NCBI RefSeq assembly: GCF_005116665.1 | Contig: NZ_SWCJ01000018.1 | Span: 1 to 64,000, forward strand | Direction of reading: 5' to 3' | Source: Ferrimonas aestuarii | Lineage (GTDB): Bacteria; Pseudomonadota; Gammaproteobacteria; Enterobacterales; Shewanellaceae | Length of the DNA: 64,000 bases | Part shown: piece by piece, positions 51,193 through 60,279 of the stretch | Numbering within the stretch: the stretch's first letter is position 1 | How the letters are laid out: each line of letters starts with the position of its first letter | Translations under genes and position numbers: made by a program | Notes under the pieces: generated by a model | Databases searched by the model: none | Told to the model about the DNA's origin: nothing | The model's input: the letters and a program-made list of their open reading frames with translations, nothing else

Positions 51193-52011
51193 CTACACTG
51201 ACTCTTCCACTTCAGACCCTTGATTGTGACCATCGCCATCAATTAATCCATAACGATATGCCAATCCAATCAAATGAGTACGATTTCGAGCATTGAATAA
51301 CTGCTTCAATCGATCCAGGTGATAATTCACGCCACTTTCGGTCAACGACAGTTGCGCCGCCAACTCAGCGCTGGAATGGCCAAAAGCGGTTAATTTTAAG
51401 ATCATCAAAGAGCGCTCTGAAATGCAGTTGAAGTTGGTGATGGGATTAAGCTTAGCAATATGACGCTCACTCAATAAGCTGGAGTAAAGTGACAATCGCA
51501 GCTCTGTCTCCTTCTGTTCAACACTGAGGTTTTGCAACAACTGGTCTCTGGACAAATCAGAAAAAAACACAAAAACCGCCAACCAGTTAGGGCTGTATGA
51601 ACTCGGCAAATGCCACACACCGCGACTGCGCAAACCGTAATCTGACATTAGTCGCACCAATTGCGACCCAGTCCGGGTTTTCTCATCGGGATCGTCCCAC
51701 ACACTCAAGCCCATTGGATGGCGATTAAAATATGCCTTGTCTTGTGAAGCAAAGTGCTGCAAATAACGGCTGCGAAATTGCAGAATATCTGAACTTGAAG
51801 CGACCGTATAAGCGGCTCGGTTCATCTCACTGGGACGACGGCGATACAATTTACGGAACTGATGGGGGCTCTGAGGTTGCAATCGTGTGGTAATCCCATA
51901 GAAGAACTCGGTTATCCCGTACTGTGACAAGTACCGCTTAAGGTGAGCCATTAGTGCTTCGTCTACCGGGCACGCTAGAGTTAGAGAAGAATCGTTAGAA
52001 GTTATAGACAT
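51193..52011 (-). CDS. LuxR-family regulator, 272 aa
   Basis: C-terminal LuxR-type HTH (about residues 200-255): SERSLMILKLTAFGHSSAELAAQLSLTESGVNYHLDRLKQLFNARNRTHLIGLAYRYGLI. The N-terminal part contains a sensor domain shaped like an autoinducer-binding fold (QSRYLQHF..KAYFNRHPMGLSVWDD and WLAVFVFFSD), but the usual conserved Trp/Tyr/Asp set of LuxR acyl-homoserine-lactone binders is incomplete, and no luxI is near. It lies next to the tetraheme lipoprotein gene on the same strand, 54 bp downstream, so it could regulate it. Confidence 0.8.
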   Translation of the reverse strand: MSITSNDSSLTLACPVDEALMAHLKRYLSQYGITEFFYGITTRLQPQSPHQFRKLYRRRPSEMNRAAYTVASSSDILQFRSRYLQHFASQDKAYFNRHPMGLSVWDDPDEKTRTGSQLVRLMSDYGLRSRGVWHLPSSYSPNWLAVFVFFSDLSRDQLLQNLSVEQKETELRLSLYSSLLSERHIAKLNPITNFNCISERSLMILKLTAFGHSSAELAAQLSLTESGVNYHLDRLKQLFNARNRTHLIGLAYRYGLIDGDGHNQGSEVEESV

Positions 52012-52065
52012 CGATTTAATAAACCAAATTAGTTAAAGGCTGGCGATGAACGCCAACCTCCATCG

Positions 52066-53988
52066 TTACTGTGTGTTTGGGTGGCAAGTCATACACGAAT
52101 AGGGATCGGGAAAACTGGCACTCATGTCCCAATCGGAATTCTTAGCGCTCCATATCGCCTCATAAGGTTCATAGTTACCAAACTTATCCCTAGGCAGTGC
52201 ATTCACATCCGAAGGGTAATTGTTATAAATCTTACCGTTGCTGACCAATTCATCGCCTTGGTATAAACGCTGAGTCGACGCCTCACCGTGATGTTTAGGA
52301 ACGTGACTCTCCCCTCCATGGCACCAAAAACAACGAGCCGTTTCATTATGCCCTAAAGGAGCTCCATTACTGCCGTGACAGGTTGCACAATAATAGGGCT
52401 GAGTTTGGTCGAAGCCATCAACACTATTAATGGGCCAGTTTTGACCACCATGACCTAGCGGCTGCTTAACCTCATTATGACACTCATTGCAGTCTGCGAC
52501 GCCCCACCCGAAATGCTGCTCCGTCAGCACAGGAGATCCCTCATCAGGACTCGGCAAATCAAATGTCTGCAAAGCAACCCAATCGGAGCCATCTTTGGCG
52601 TCGCTAAAATCTCTCTGTGTGGAATGCTCCCCATTAAATTCTTCCATACCCCACAACTCGTAATGACTCATGTACCCAGCGATGACCAACTCAACGGGTT
52701 GATTCATCACCCAAGTATCACTCATTAGATGCAGTACGTTACCTCCAAATTTAAACTGCCAATCGAGACGACAATGCTCAGGGTCGACCAGCAGATCCAT
52801 TCCACCTTTCTCCGGTAGATGAAACTCGCAACGACTACCTGGATTCACTATTTGCTCTCCATGCCCCTGATATGCAGCAAAGTCGCCGTTAGTCGCCATT
52901 TCTCCATAGACGGTACTCCAACCTCGTCCAACGGTGGAATCCAGCCCATCAAAACTAAACAGCGCAAAATGCTCCACTTTGGCTCCAGTTGACAGTGTCG
53001 GCCAATAATTGAACTTCACATCCCACCCCTGATCATAAGCGGATAGGAACACATCCATTTTTGTGATCACACCGGGCTGGAAGATATCTGGCCGCATATC
53101 GTGCGCCGTCACCTCCAAGTTTTGGATTACGATAGGGGCACCGCTGCCTTTATTTACCATCAGTTGAGGCACCACCACCTTGCCATCAAACTGAGCGAGT
53201 CGGGCCATTTCTCGATCTTGAACCCACTGACGGCGCTGAGTCATTTCCGTGGAAAAAGGTTGGAAACGCACTCCCATGCCTGGCTGCAACCACATCTGGT
53301 CTAACCGCTCATAATGAGCCTCTCCTTGCGGGCCCTTTCCATCCAAGCTGCCGTTGAGTTTCTTCTGCTCGCCACCGTGAGATTTAATGCGCGCATACCA
53401 ATCTTTGCTATGGGAGTTGTCATAGCCATTATCATCAGCTTCATCAAAGAGGCCATCACCATTTCGATCCCACGAAACCACAAACTCGTAGGTATCTCTC
53501 CCACTCTCCGTTGGGAAAATCAACTGCTCAAAACGAAGATCAGGCCGGATATGGACCAAATAACGTAAGAGATCAAATACCGAAAACTGCCCCTCGACAA
53601 AGATATCAGGGCGCGCACTGCGCCCGCCTAGTCCATCAGGGTTGGTCGCTAAAACACTAGCCATCTGTTTCAGATCCACCTGAATGCTGACTTCTTGAGG
53701 ATTATGCACGCCCGCTAAGTGGCCATCTCGCTCGTCGACATAACCATCACCGTTCAGATCCGTGGCCATATCACTTTGCAGCCAATCCTTAAGCTTATCG
53801 TCATAGCGCCCAAGATAGACGGAAACCTCACCTTCAAACTTAGCGCTAGGAGTTACGTCCACAGTCAAAAAAGGAGCCTTAGCCTTCGGGGGAGTACTCG
53901 ATGACCGTTGGTGAGTATCCTCACCACAGCCAGAAATCAGGAGCGAAGCCACTGCCCCTGCGAGCAGCAATGTTGTTGTCTTCATCAT
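52066..53988 (-). CDS. Tetraheme c-type cytochrome lipoprotein, 640 aa
   Basis: A lipobox (LISGC, Cys about 21) anchors it to a membrane. A long domain (about 40-490) rich in beta-type sequence includes calcium-loop-like motifs DLNGDGYVDERDG and DRNGDGLFDEADDNG. Four CxxCH heme sites are confined to the C-terminus: CNECH (500-504), CATCH (534-538), CFWCH (553-557) and CMTCH (632-636). The last lies 74 residues after the third. No known named family matches by eye; it could be an outer-membrane electron-transfer or substrate-binding lipoprotein, possibly a novel reductase. LuxR gene is downstream on the same strand. Confidence 0.78.
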   Translation of the reverse strand: MMKTTTLLLAGAVASLLISGCGEDTHQRSSSTPPKAKAPFLTVDVTPSAKFEGEVSVYLGRYDDKLKDWLQSDMATDLNGDGYVDERDGHLAGVHNPQEVSIQVDLKQMASVLATNPDGLGGRSARPDIFVEGQFSVFDLLRYLVHIRPDLRFEQLIFPTESGRDTYEFVVSWDRNGDGLFDEADDNGYDNSHSKDWYARIKSHGGEQKKLNGSLDGKGPQGEAHYERLDQMWLQPGMGVRFQPFSTEMTQRRQWVQDREMARLAQFDGKVVVPQLMVNKGSGAPIVIQNLEVTAHDMRPDIFQPGVITKMDVFLSAYDQGWDVKFNYWPTLSTGAKVEHFALFSFDGLDSTVGRGWSTVYGEMATNGDFAAYQGHGEQIVNPGSRCEFHLPEKGGMDLLVDPEHCRLDWQFKFGGNVLHLMSDTWVMNQPVELVIAGYMSHYELWGMEEFNGEHSTQRDFSDAKDGSDWVALQTFDLPSPDEGSPVLTEQHFGWGVADCNECHNEVKQPLGHGGQNWPINSVDGFDQTQPYYCATCHGSNGAPLGHNETARCFWCHGGESHVPKHHGEASTQRLYQGDELVSNGKIYNNYPSDVNALPRDKFGNYEPYEAIWSAKNSDWDMSASFPDPYSCMTCHPNTQ

Positions 53989-54438
53989 TATTTTGTCTCT
54001 TGTCGTTGCCTTACCGTTTGGTATGGGCCAACAAGATTAGAGGAGGACGATTAACTCACTACTATTAGTATTATTAGTGTTTTGATGCGTAGAGTAACTC
54101 TGTGATCCAACTATCAGTCTGTCTCCACAACCTAAAACAAACTCTAGCGTGTAGATAAAAACAGCGTTCTGAACCTATTTTGTGCAACAAAAAAAACACA
54201 ATTGACCTCAAGGCAAGCGTAGTACAACCATTAATATAAATGTAATTAATTTTAAAATTACAAATAATAGAAAAGGCTCAACGAATTAACAATCCAGCAT
54301 ACCAAGAACAGTTTCAGCTTCAATTTCAATTTCAATAAATAGAACGCGATTTAAATATTCTCCTGTAATGAAATTTAATGAAAAGTGTCACACTGCATTG
54401 ATAGTTTTCGCTCTCAAATTATTGAGAGAGTATACATT
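53989..54438. other. AT-rich intergenic promoter region, no gene
   Basis: About 450 bp of AT-rich sequence separates the divergent tetraheme gene and the next rightward gene. Long A/T runs are visible, no ORF with a ribosome site, and no clear operator. Promoters for both divergent units must lie here; the right-hand start is preceded by a GAGAG element. Confidence 0.5.
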
Positions 54439-55521
54439 ATGCTTATTACTAACAAAGCCAAGTTGTCACCGTTATTTGTTACTGTATCACTACTTATTTA
54501 TACGCCTGTGGCATATTCAACTGAGAGATTTCCTGTCAGTTTAGATTTGCCCATTTCAGACGCTGTAGACGCCCTCAATAATCAGTGCACCACCTTCTAC
54601 GCCGATACTCAGTCCGATCATAGCTTTGAGATCAGTGATCATCACCAATCGGCTGAATTTTCTCACACGTGGCCCGACGGCAGTAAAACTCTGTTTATCT
54701 CTCACTCAGAGATGGACAGCAACGATCAGGGCCAAATACTGAGCTTTCACGCGCCCGCCTCCATGTTTAGCAACGACTTGATCGACCAACAGCGTGAACT
54801 GAAACTGGTGGAAAAACACTATATTGATGAACAGCACCCTTCTGGTATGGCATGGCTTCCCTCCCCAATAGACGCCCACCATGGCGTATTGGTCATAGCC
54901 TCCGAGGAGAATGGCGAACTGCTGTTCAAACACAGTGATGCATCAGGAAAAATTACCACGACCCAAACCTTTGTCCCTAATGATGTTGCCAACATCACCG
55001 ACGTCTGGGCCTTCGAAAAAGATCAGCAGCTTTGGCTGATTGTCCACGACATGAACCATGGCCGCGGTGCTGCTTATCAGGCCAACATCGACGAACTGTT
55101 TACCTCTGATCACCAACTGGATCTCACTGCACTCCATTTCAATAACCACTATCAATCCCCTGATGAAACTGGCTGTAATAAAAGCCTAGGCCAGAACGCC
55201 CAGGTTGTACGTGATAGCAACAACGACTGGTACGTGGTGCACACCTACTCTGATGGTCTGTTCTGCGGAATAAATAGTGGCGATATCAAAATAAAAGCGT
55301 ATTCAATTAATTTTGATTCCGAACTATTCAATATCAATCAAGATCCAGTTCCAAGCGTTGTGAAAACTCTTCCTTACCAAAGCAGCTTTAAAGGTTCTGG
55401 TGCCGATGGCGCAGCCGGATTCCGAATAAGCAGCCAAGGAAAACTCACCCTGATATTAGGCGAGCAGTTTGCCTCTTTATCAGGATTTAACTGGCGTTCA
55501 GCTTTAGTTGAATGCCGATAA
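54439..55521 (+). CDS. Unknown secreted protein of the scavenging locus, 360 aa
   Basis: Signal peptide (LSPLFVTVSLLIYTPVAYS) follows the ATG at 54439, which has GAGAG upstream; the open frame extends 18 codons earlier without such support. The mature part has repeated D/H-rich short segments and beta-type stretches (HPSGMAWLPSPIDAHHGVLVIASEENGELLF, HDMNHGRGAAYQANIDELF), which suggest a beta-propeller, but no family is recognised. It lies 36 bp upstream of the TonB receptor gene, followed by a secreted phosphodiesterase, so it probably serves uptake or hydrolysis of the same substrate. Confidence 0.65.
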   Translation: MLITNKAKLSPLFVTVSLLIYTPVAYSTERFPVSLDLPISDAVDALNNQCTTFYADTQSDHSFEISDHHQSAEFSHTWPDGSKTLFISHSEMDSNDQGQILSFHAPASMFSNDLIDQQRELKLVEKHYIDEQHPSGMAWLPSPIDAHHGVLVIASEENGELLFKHSDASGKITTTQTFVPNDVANITDVWAFEKDQQLWLIVHDMNHGRGAAYQANIDELFTSDHQLDLTALHFNNHYQSPDETGCNKSLGQNAQVVRDSNNDWYVVHTYSDGLFCGINSGDIKIKAYSINFDSELFNINQDPVPSVVKTLPYQSSFKGSGADGAAGFRISSQGKLTLILGEQFASLSGFNWRSALVECR

Positions 55522-55557
55522 GAAACTCTACAACATAATAAAAGCCCCAGGTTTGCA

Positions 55558-58257
55558 ATGAAGTTAAATAAAATAAATATCGCAATAATGACCGCGTTAA
55601 TCGGCTCAAGCGCAGCCTCTTTCAGCCCATTGTCTTACGCTGAAACCAGTACCGAGTCCCATATTGATGACGCGGAAGTGATCGCCGTTGTTGGCTATCG
55701 AAAGAGCTTGAAGCAAAGCCAATTTTTAAAACAGGAAGCCACCGGAACCCAAGAGAGCATTCTCTCTGAAGACATTGGCGACTTTCCCGATCTCAACCTC
55801 GCGGAGTCGCTACAAAGAATTCCTGGCGTCTCAATCTCTCGTGATTCCGGCGAAGGCCGTCAGATCTCTCTACGCGGGCTGGGACCCAACTTTACCCGTA
55901 CCCGCCTCAATGGTATGGAAGCGCTATTTGTAACCGATTCGGGCATCGACCAGCGCGGCGGCGCCTCCCGAACCCGAGATTTTGACTTCAGCGTATTCGC
56001 CTCAGAACTGTTTAATCGAGTCGACGTACTGAAATCCTATGAGGCTAAACAGGACGAAGGCGGCATCGCGGGCACCGTTGATCTCTATACTGCCAAGCCC
56101 TTTGATTACGACGATGAAGGCTGGAACGGCGTATTCAGTGCCAAAGGGCTCTATAACGACAGGAATGACTCCACCGATCCTCGCTTTGCTGCGTTGGTAT
56201 CAAACCGCTGGGATAATTTTGGTGCCCTATTCTCAGCTGCGTACTCGACGGTGGATACCATTGAAGAGGGCTATCACGTCTGGTCATGGAAGCAGGCCAG
56301 CTTTGGTGCGGATAACGTCGCCGATAGCGTCGATGCCGCTGTGGCCGATCGCCTTATCAATGCTGAAGGTACCGATCGCGTTTTCGTACCTCGAGCCAAC
56401 AACATCGCCTCTTGGGCCAACACCCGAGAGCGCCTAGGGTTAACGGCCGCCTTCCAGTGGCAGCCCGCTGACCGTTTGTCGATGGACCTAGACCTGCTCT
56501 ATGGCGAGCTCTCCAATGACCGCATTGAAAACCAACTGTCCACTGCTGGCACCAACGCCTTTACTGGTGACGTCAACAAAGGGCAGTTACTCACCGATGC
56601 GGAAATTCACGGAGACAACTTGGTTTATGCGCAGTTTGATCATTTGGATCTTCGCACCGAATCCAAAGTCAGTTATAGCGAGTCCACCTTTACTCAGTTG
56701 TCACTGAACACTAACTATGAGCTCAGTGACCGCTTGGTGGCGAACTTGCTGCTGGGTTACTCTGACTCCGATTTCGATATGCCAATTCATGACAAGGTGT
56801 TTGCTGAAGCCGCGGATCATACGGTGTCCATCGACTGGCGCAGCGGCAATCACGGCCACAACAACTACGATTTTGACGTCACCGATGAGAGCGAATGGAA
56901 CCTAATGCGCTCAGACGTACGTGAAGACAGCATGGACAACAGCTACGGCACTGCCAAGCTGGATCTGAGCTATGAAGTGATGGACGACCACTACCTAATG
57001 TTTGGTGTCCATTATAAGGAGTATGAGTCCAGCGGCTGGGAGCGCCGCAATCGCGTTGACTGGCTAAACGACCCTGACGCTCCGGATGCGGTGTTCCAGC
57101 AAACCGCCATTCCGGTTCTTAGCCCCTACGCCATTGCCAACAATCAGGCGACGTTCGAAAGACTGGAAGCCACAGGCAAGATCTCCCGCTCTTTAGACGA
57201 GAGCCACAACCGTCCAGGCACCGTGTATGACATAGAGGAAGATACCTTAAGTCTCTATGCCCAGTACGAGTGGCGCTCAGAGTTGCTGCACTATCCAGTT
57301 CGAGGCAACATCGGCGTTCGCTGGGTGGAAACCGACCAAGTTTCCGCCGGTGAAGTGCAGCTTGGTGCCGATGAGTTCGATTTTGCTGAATTCAACAACG
57401 ACTACACAGAGCTGCTACCAAGCTTAAACGTAGTGGTTGACCTCAACGACGATCTGCTAGCCCGTTTGGGCCTAAATCGGAATCTATCCCGCCCAGGCCT
57501 AAATCAACTGCGCGCCGCCGCTCAAGTTCAAGTCGCCGATCAGAGCATCAACGCCGGTAACCCCAATCTGGAGCCCTTTATTGCTGACTCTCTGGATCTG
57601 TCGCTGGAGTACTACTCCGATAACCTGACAGCCAGCTTGGCCTATTTCTATAAGGACATGGAGGGTTTTATCGTTCAGCAGTCGCAAACCATGGCCTACA
57701 AGGATACCGGTTACCCACTGGCGTTTTTGGACTTCGATCCTCGCGTCACCCCGCAATCTGAATTCACTGTATCTCAACCGGTAAACTCCGAGGACGCCTA
57801 CGTACAAGGAGTCGAGCTGTCACTGCAGTTTATGTTTGAGTTTCTGCCTGAACCATGGAACAACTTAGGCTTTAACGGCAACCTTACCTACGCCGATGGC
57901 GAAACCACCATCTACAACGAAGGTCAGGCTCACAAAGTGGCTCCTCCCGGACTGTCTGAATGGTCAAATAACGTCACCCTGTTCTACGAAACCAACACCT
58001 ATGGGGTTCGAGTCTCTAGCTCCCATCGCGATGAGTTCATCACCGGTGAAGGTGCCAGCCAGAACATTGTTGCCGGCTACGAAGAGACGCTGTTTGTCGA
58101 CTTCAAAGCCCATATCAACCTGACCGACAGCCTCAAGATTTCACTTGAGGGAACTAACCTCACCGACGAAGCCATTGTTCAGTTCTTAGATGACCGCACT
58201 CAGTCTTACACCCAAAGCGGCCGTAACTTTATTCTTGGCGTCAACTACGCATTCTAA
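55558..58257 (+). CDS. TonB-dependent receptor (TIGR01782-like), 899 aa
   Basis: Signal peptide (INIAIMTALIGSSAASFSPLSYA) then the TonB box region DDAEVIAVVGYRKSL and the plug: ESILSEDIGDFPDLNLAESLQRIPGVSISRDSGEGRQISLRGLGPNFTRTRLNGMEAL, typical of the TonB-Xanth/Caul receptors for oligosaccharides and other large substrates. The remainder is a 22-stranded barrel ending in the aromatic FILGVNYAF. The neighbouring ADPRM-like phosphodiesterase suggests a phosphoester or nucleotide-linked substrate, not shown. Confidence 0.9.
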   Translation: MKLNKINIAIMTALIGSSAASFSPLSYAETSTESHIDDAEVIAVVGYRKSLKQSQFLKQEATGTQESILSEDIGDFPDLNLAESLQRIPGVSISRDSGEGRQISLRGLGPNFTRTRLNGMEALFVTDSGIDQRGGASRTRDFDFSVFASELFNRVDVLKSYEAKQDEGGIAGTVDLYTAKPFDYDDEGWNGVFSAKGLYNDRNDSTDPRFAALVSNRWDNFGALFSAAYSTVDTIEEGYHVWSWKQASFGADNVADSVDAAVADRLINAEGTDRVFVPRANNIASWANTRERLGLTAAFQWQPADRLSMDLDLLYGELSNDRIENQLSTAGTNAFTGDVNKGQLLTDAEIHGDNLVYAQFDHLDLRTESKVSYSESTFTQLSLNTNYELSDRLVANLLLGYSDSDFDMPIHDKVFAEAADHTVSIDWRSGNHGHNNYDFDVTDESEWNLMRSDVREDSMDNSYGTAKLDLSYEVMDDHYLMFGVHYKEYESSGWERRNRVDWLNDPDAPDAVFQQTAIPVLSPYAIANNQATFERLEATGKISRSLDESHNRPGTVYDIEEDTLSLYAQYEWRSELLHYPVRGNIGVRWVETDQVSAGEVQLGADEFDFAEFNNDYTELLPSLNVVVDLNDDLLARLGLNRNLSRPGLNQLRAAAQVQVADQSINAGNPNLEPFIADSLDLSLEYYSDNLTASLAYFYKDMEGFIVQQSQTMAYKDTGYPLAFLDFDPRVTPQSEFTVSQPVNSEDAYVQGVELSLQFMFEFLPEPWNNLGFNGNLTYADGETTIYNEGQAHKVAPPGLSEWSNNVTLFYETNTYGVRVSSSHRDEFITGEGASQNIVAGYEETLFVDFKAHINLTDSLKISLEGTNLTDEAIVQFLDDRTQSYTQSGRNFILGVNYAF

Positions 58258-58263
58258 AACCCA

Positions 58264-58285
58264 ATGCCCCTGCTTGCGGGGGCAT
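58264..58285 (+). terminator. Hairpin between receptor and phosphodiesterase genes
   Basis: ATGCCCC (58264-58270) pairs with GGGGCAT (58279-58285). A few T follow (CTTTG), so it is at best a partial terminator that would lower expression of the next gene relative to the receptor. Confidence 0.35.
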
Positions 58286-58298
58286 CTTTGAGGCCATC

Positions 58299-59171
58299 AT
58301 GAAACCACTGCTTTTATCCATTCTATTCCTGATCGCCAGCCAAACTGGGGCGGCCCAATCTGAGCCGCTCGCGGTAGGCGTCATCGCCGATTGCCAATAC
58401 GCCGATCAGAACCACAAAGGCCAACGCCTGTACCGAAGCTGCCCCGACAAGCTGCAACACGCTGCAGAGGTATTTAATCAGCAGCCACTAGATCATGTGG
58501 TTCATCTGGGGGACTTTATTGACAAAGATTGGCGCAGTTTTGCTCCGCTAGTTAAGATCACCAACACCCTAAATGCTCCGGTATTTCATGTACTAGGAAA
58601 TCACGACCTTGAGGTCGCCGACGACAAGAAAGCACAGGTAACTACCGCACTAAACATGCCATCACGCTACTACAGTCTGCAGCGGGGAGCGTGGCGCTTT
58701 ATCGCCGTGGATGGCAATGACGTCAGCACCTATGGCTGGCCCAAATCGTCACCAGAGCACCAAAGAAATCTAAAACTGTATCAACAGCGCTATGCTGGAC
58801 TTGCAACTTGGAACGGCGGGATTGGCGATAAGCAGCTCAATTGGATTGAAGAGCAGCTTCGTCAGGCCAAAAACGCCCAACAGCAGGTGGTATTTTACTG
58901 CCACTTCCCCATCTTTCCTGACGATCCCCATAACCTATGGAACGCCGATGAGCTATTGGCACTGATTGACCGTTATCCCAATGTCGTCGCTTGGATCAAC
59001 GGCCACAATCACAAGGGCAACTATGGTAAACGCCGCGGAGTACACTATTTAAATTTACACGGTATGTTGGATACTGAGCAGACCGCATTTAGCGTGTTAA
59101 CCCTGACCGATACCGAGATTCGAGTCAAAGGCTACGGCCGTCAGCCAAGCTTGCGATTGCCGCTCAACTGA
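58299..59171 (+). CDS. Secreted ADPRM-like Mn2+ ADP-ribose/CDP-alcohol diphosphatase-type metallophosphoesterase, 290 aa
   Basis: Signal peptide (PLLLSILFLIASQTGAAQS) then a calcineurin-like fold with the ADPRM signatures: VGVIADCQYAD (first metal loop), RLYRSCPDKLQHAAEVFN, VVHLGDFIDKDW, VFHVLGNHDLEV, VVFYCHFPIFPDD and INGHNHKGNYG (metal ligands). Eukaryotic ADPRM hydrolyses ADP-ribose, CDP-choline and CDP-glycerol. The bacterial one here is exported, so it likely acts on extracellular phosphoesters in concert with the TonB receptor 42 bp upstream. Substrate inferred. Confidence 0.83.
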   Translation: MKPLLLSILFLIASQTGAAQSEPLAVGVIADCQYADQNHKGQRLYRSCPDKLQHAAEVFNQQPLDHVVHLGDFIDKDWRSFAPLVKITNTLNAPVFHVLGNHDLEVADDKKAQVTTALNMPSRYYSLQRGAWRFIAVDGNDVSTYGWPKSSPEHQRNLKLYQQRYAGLATWNGGIGDKQLNWIEEQLRQAKNAQQQVVFYCHFPIFPDDPHNLWNADELLALIDRYPNVVAWINGHNHKGNYGKRRGVHYLNLHGMLDTEQTAFSVLTLTDTEIRVKGYGRQPSLRLPLN

Positions 59172-59217
59172 CGCCCCTGAAATGCGCGCCTCGACGGACA
59201 CCGAGGCGCCGATCTGT

Positions 59218-59847
59218 TTAGCGAAGTACCACCGCTGCCGCCAAGAGGATGAACACCACCGCACTGACTCGGTCAACCCAAACGCTGTTGGCTTTAAGCC
59301 AGTGGAGAATGCCTGTCGAGCCAATGCCAAGCGCCACCAAGGCATACCAAAGGGCATCAATGCCTCCTGCCGTGGCCATCATGATCATCTGATCGCCAAC
59401 TCCCTGCCCCTCTTTAACAAATTGGCTGAACAGAGCCAGAAAGAAGATGGCCAGTTTTGGGTTTAAGAACGCCACCAAAAATCCCCCACCAAAGCCGACG
59501 AATTTGGTCTGTTTATGGGCTGGGCTGTCGTCTTCGTCACCGCGTGTTTTCGCCGCCGCCAAACTGCTACGGATGATGTTAAACGCCATATACAGCAAAA
59601 ATGCGGCTCCGGCATACTGAATGGCACTGAACAACCACGGAGTTTGGGTTATTACCAACCCAAGCCCTGCGGCGGTGATTAGGGCATACAATCCCACCCC
59701 AACACCGTGGCCAATTGCCGTTGCCAACCCAGTCGCTTGGCCCTTTTGAACGGTGTTGTTGATCACCAGCGCTAAGCTGGGCCCAGGGCTGATGGCACCA
59801 AGAATACAGATGGTGGCCAATGGCAACCAAGCACTAAACGTCATCAC
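59218..59847 (-). CDS. LysE/RhtB-family exporter, 209 aa
   Basis: Six-helix exporter with the LysE signature GAISPGPSLALVINNTVQKGQATGLATAIGHGVGVGLYALITAAGLGLV at residues 17-65, then LLYMAFNIIRSS, FLVAFLNPKLAIFFLALFSQFV and the last helices. The family exports amino acids such as threonine, homoserine or leucine; the substrate is not fixed. Monocistronic and convergent on the phosphodiesterase gene. Confidence 0.92.
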   Translation of the reverse strand: MMTFSAWLPLATICILGAISPGPSLALVINNTVQKGQATGLATAIGHGVGVGLYALITAAGLGLVITQTPWLFSAIQYAGAAFLLYMAFNIIRSSLAAAKTRGDEDDSPAHKQTKFVGFGGGFLVAFLNPKLAIFFLALFSQFVKEGQGVGDQMIMMATAGGIDALWYALVALGIGSTGILHWLKANSVWVDRVSAVVFILLAAAVVLR

Positions 59848-60081
59848 ACTACATTGTCCTACTTAATCAATCTTAGGGTTAGCTTATCCCCTCTTGCCAA
59901 ACACCAGAAGTGATAGTTTGTCACCCCAAGCATTCCTTATGGTTATACCAAGGATTCAGGCTTTCACATAGACACGTCAAACTCTGCCGAACTATGGCGA
60001 AATATTCCGACAAGCATTGGCAGAAATATCTGAGGACACTCGGTGATAGCTTCAGGAGTATCAATAACAAGGAGAAACATC

Positions 60082-60279
60082 ATGACTCGCACCTACATTC
60101 TGGCCATCGCTGCCGCCATCGGTTTTGGCAGTGCCGTATTTAGCCAAGACAGCTACGCCATCAGCCCTCATTGTCACCAGCAGTGGCTCGATTGTTTAAC
60201 CAGCTTCCCAGATGACCAATACGGCATCTGCGAAGAGGTACTCAGGTTCTGCGAAGCGGGCGAGATCACCCCGTTGTAG
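60082..60279 (+). CDS. Small secreted cysteine-rich protein, 65 aa
   Basis: Signal peptide (YILAIAAAIGFGSAVFSQDSYA) then a 43-residue mature part with four Cys: CHQQWLDCLTSFPDDQYGICEEVLRFC, spaced for two disulfides. AAGGAG seven bases before the ATG at 60082; the longer upstream frame is not used. Its 3' end overlaps the convergent LysR gene by 14 bp. No known family; periplasmic or extracellular role unknown. Confidence 0.62.
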   Translation: MTRTYILAIAAAIGFGSAVFSQDSYAISPHCHQQWLDCLTSFPDDQYGICEEVLRFCEAGEITPL

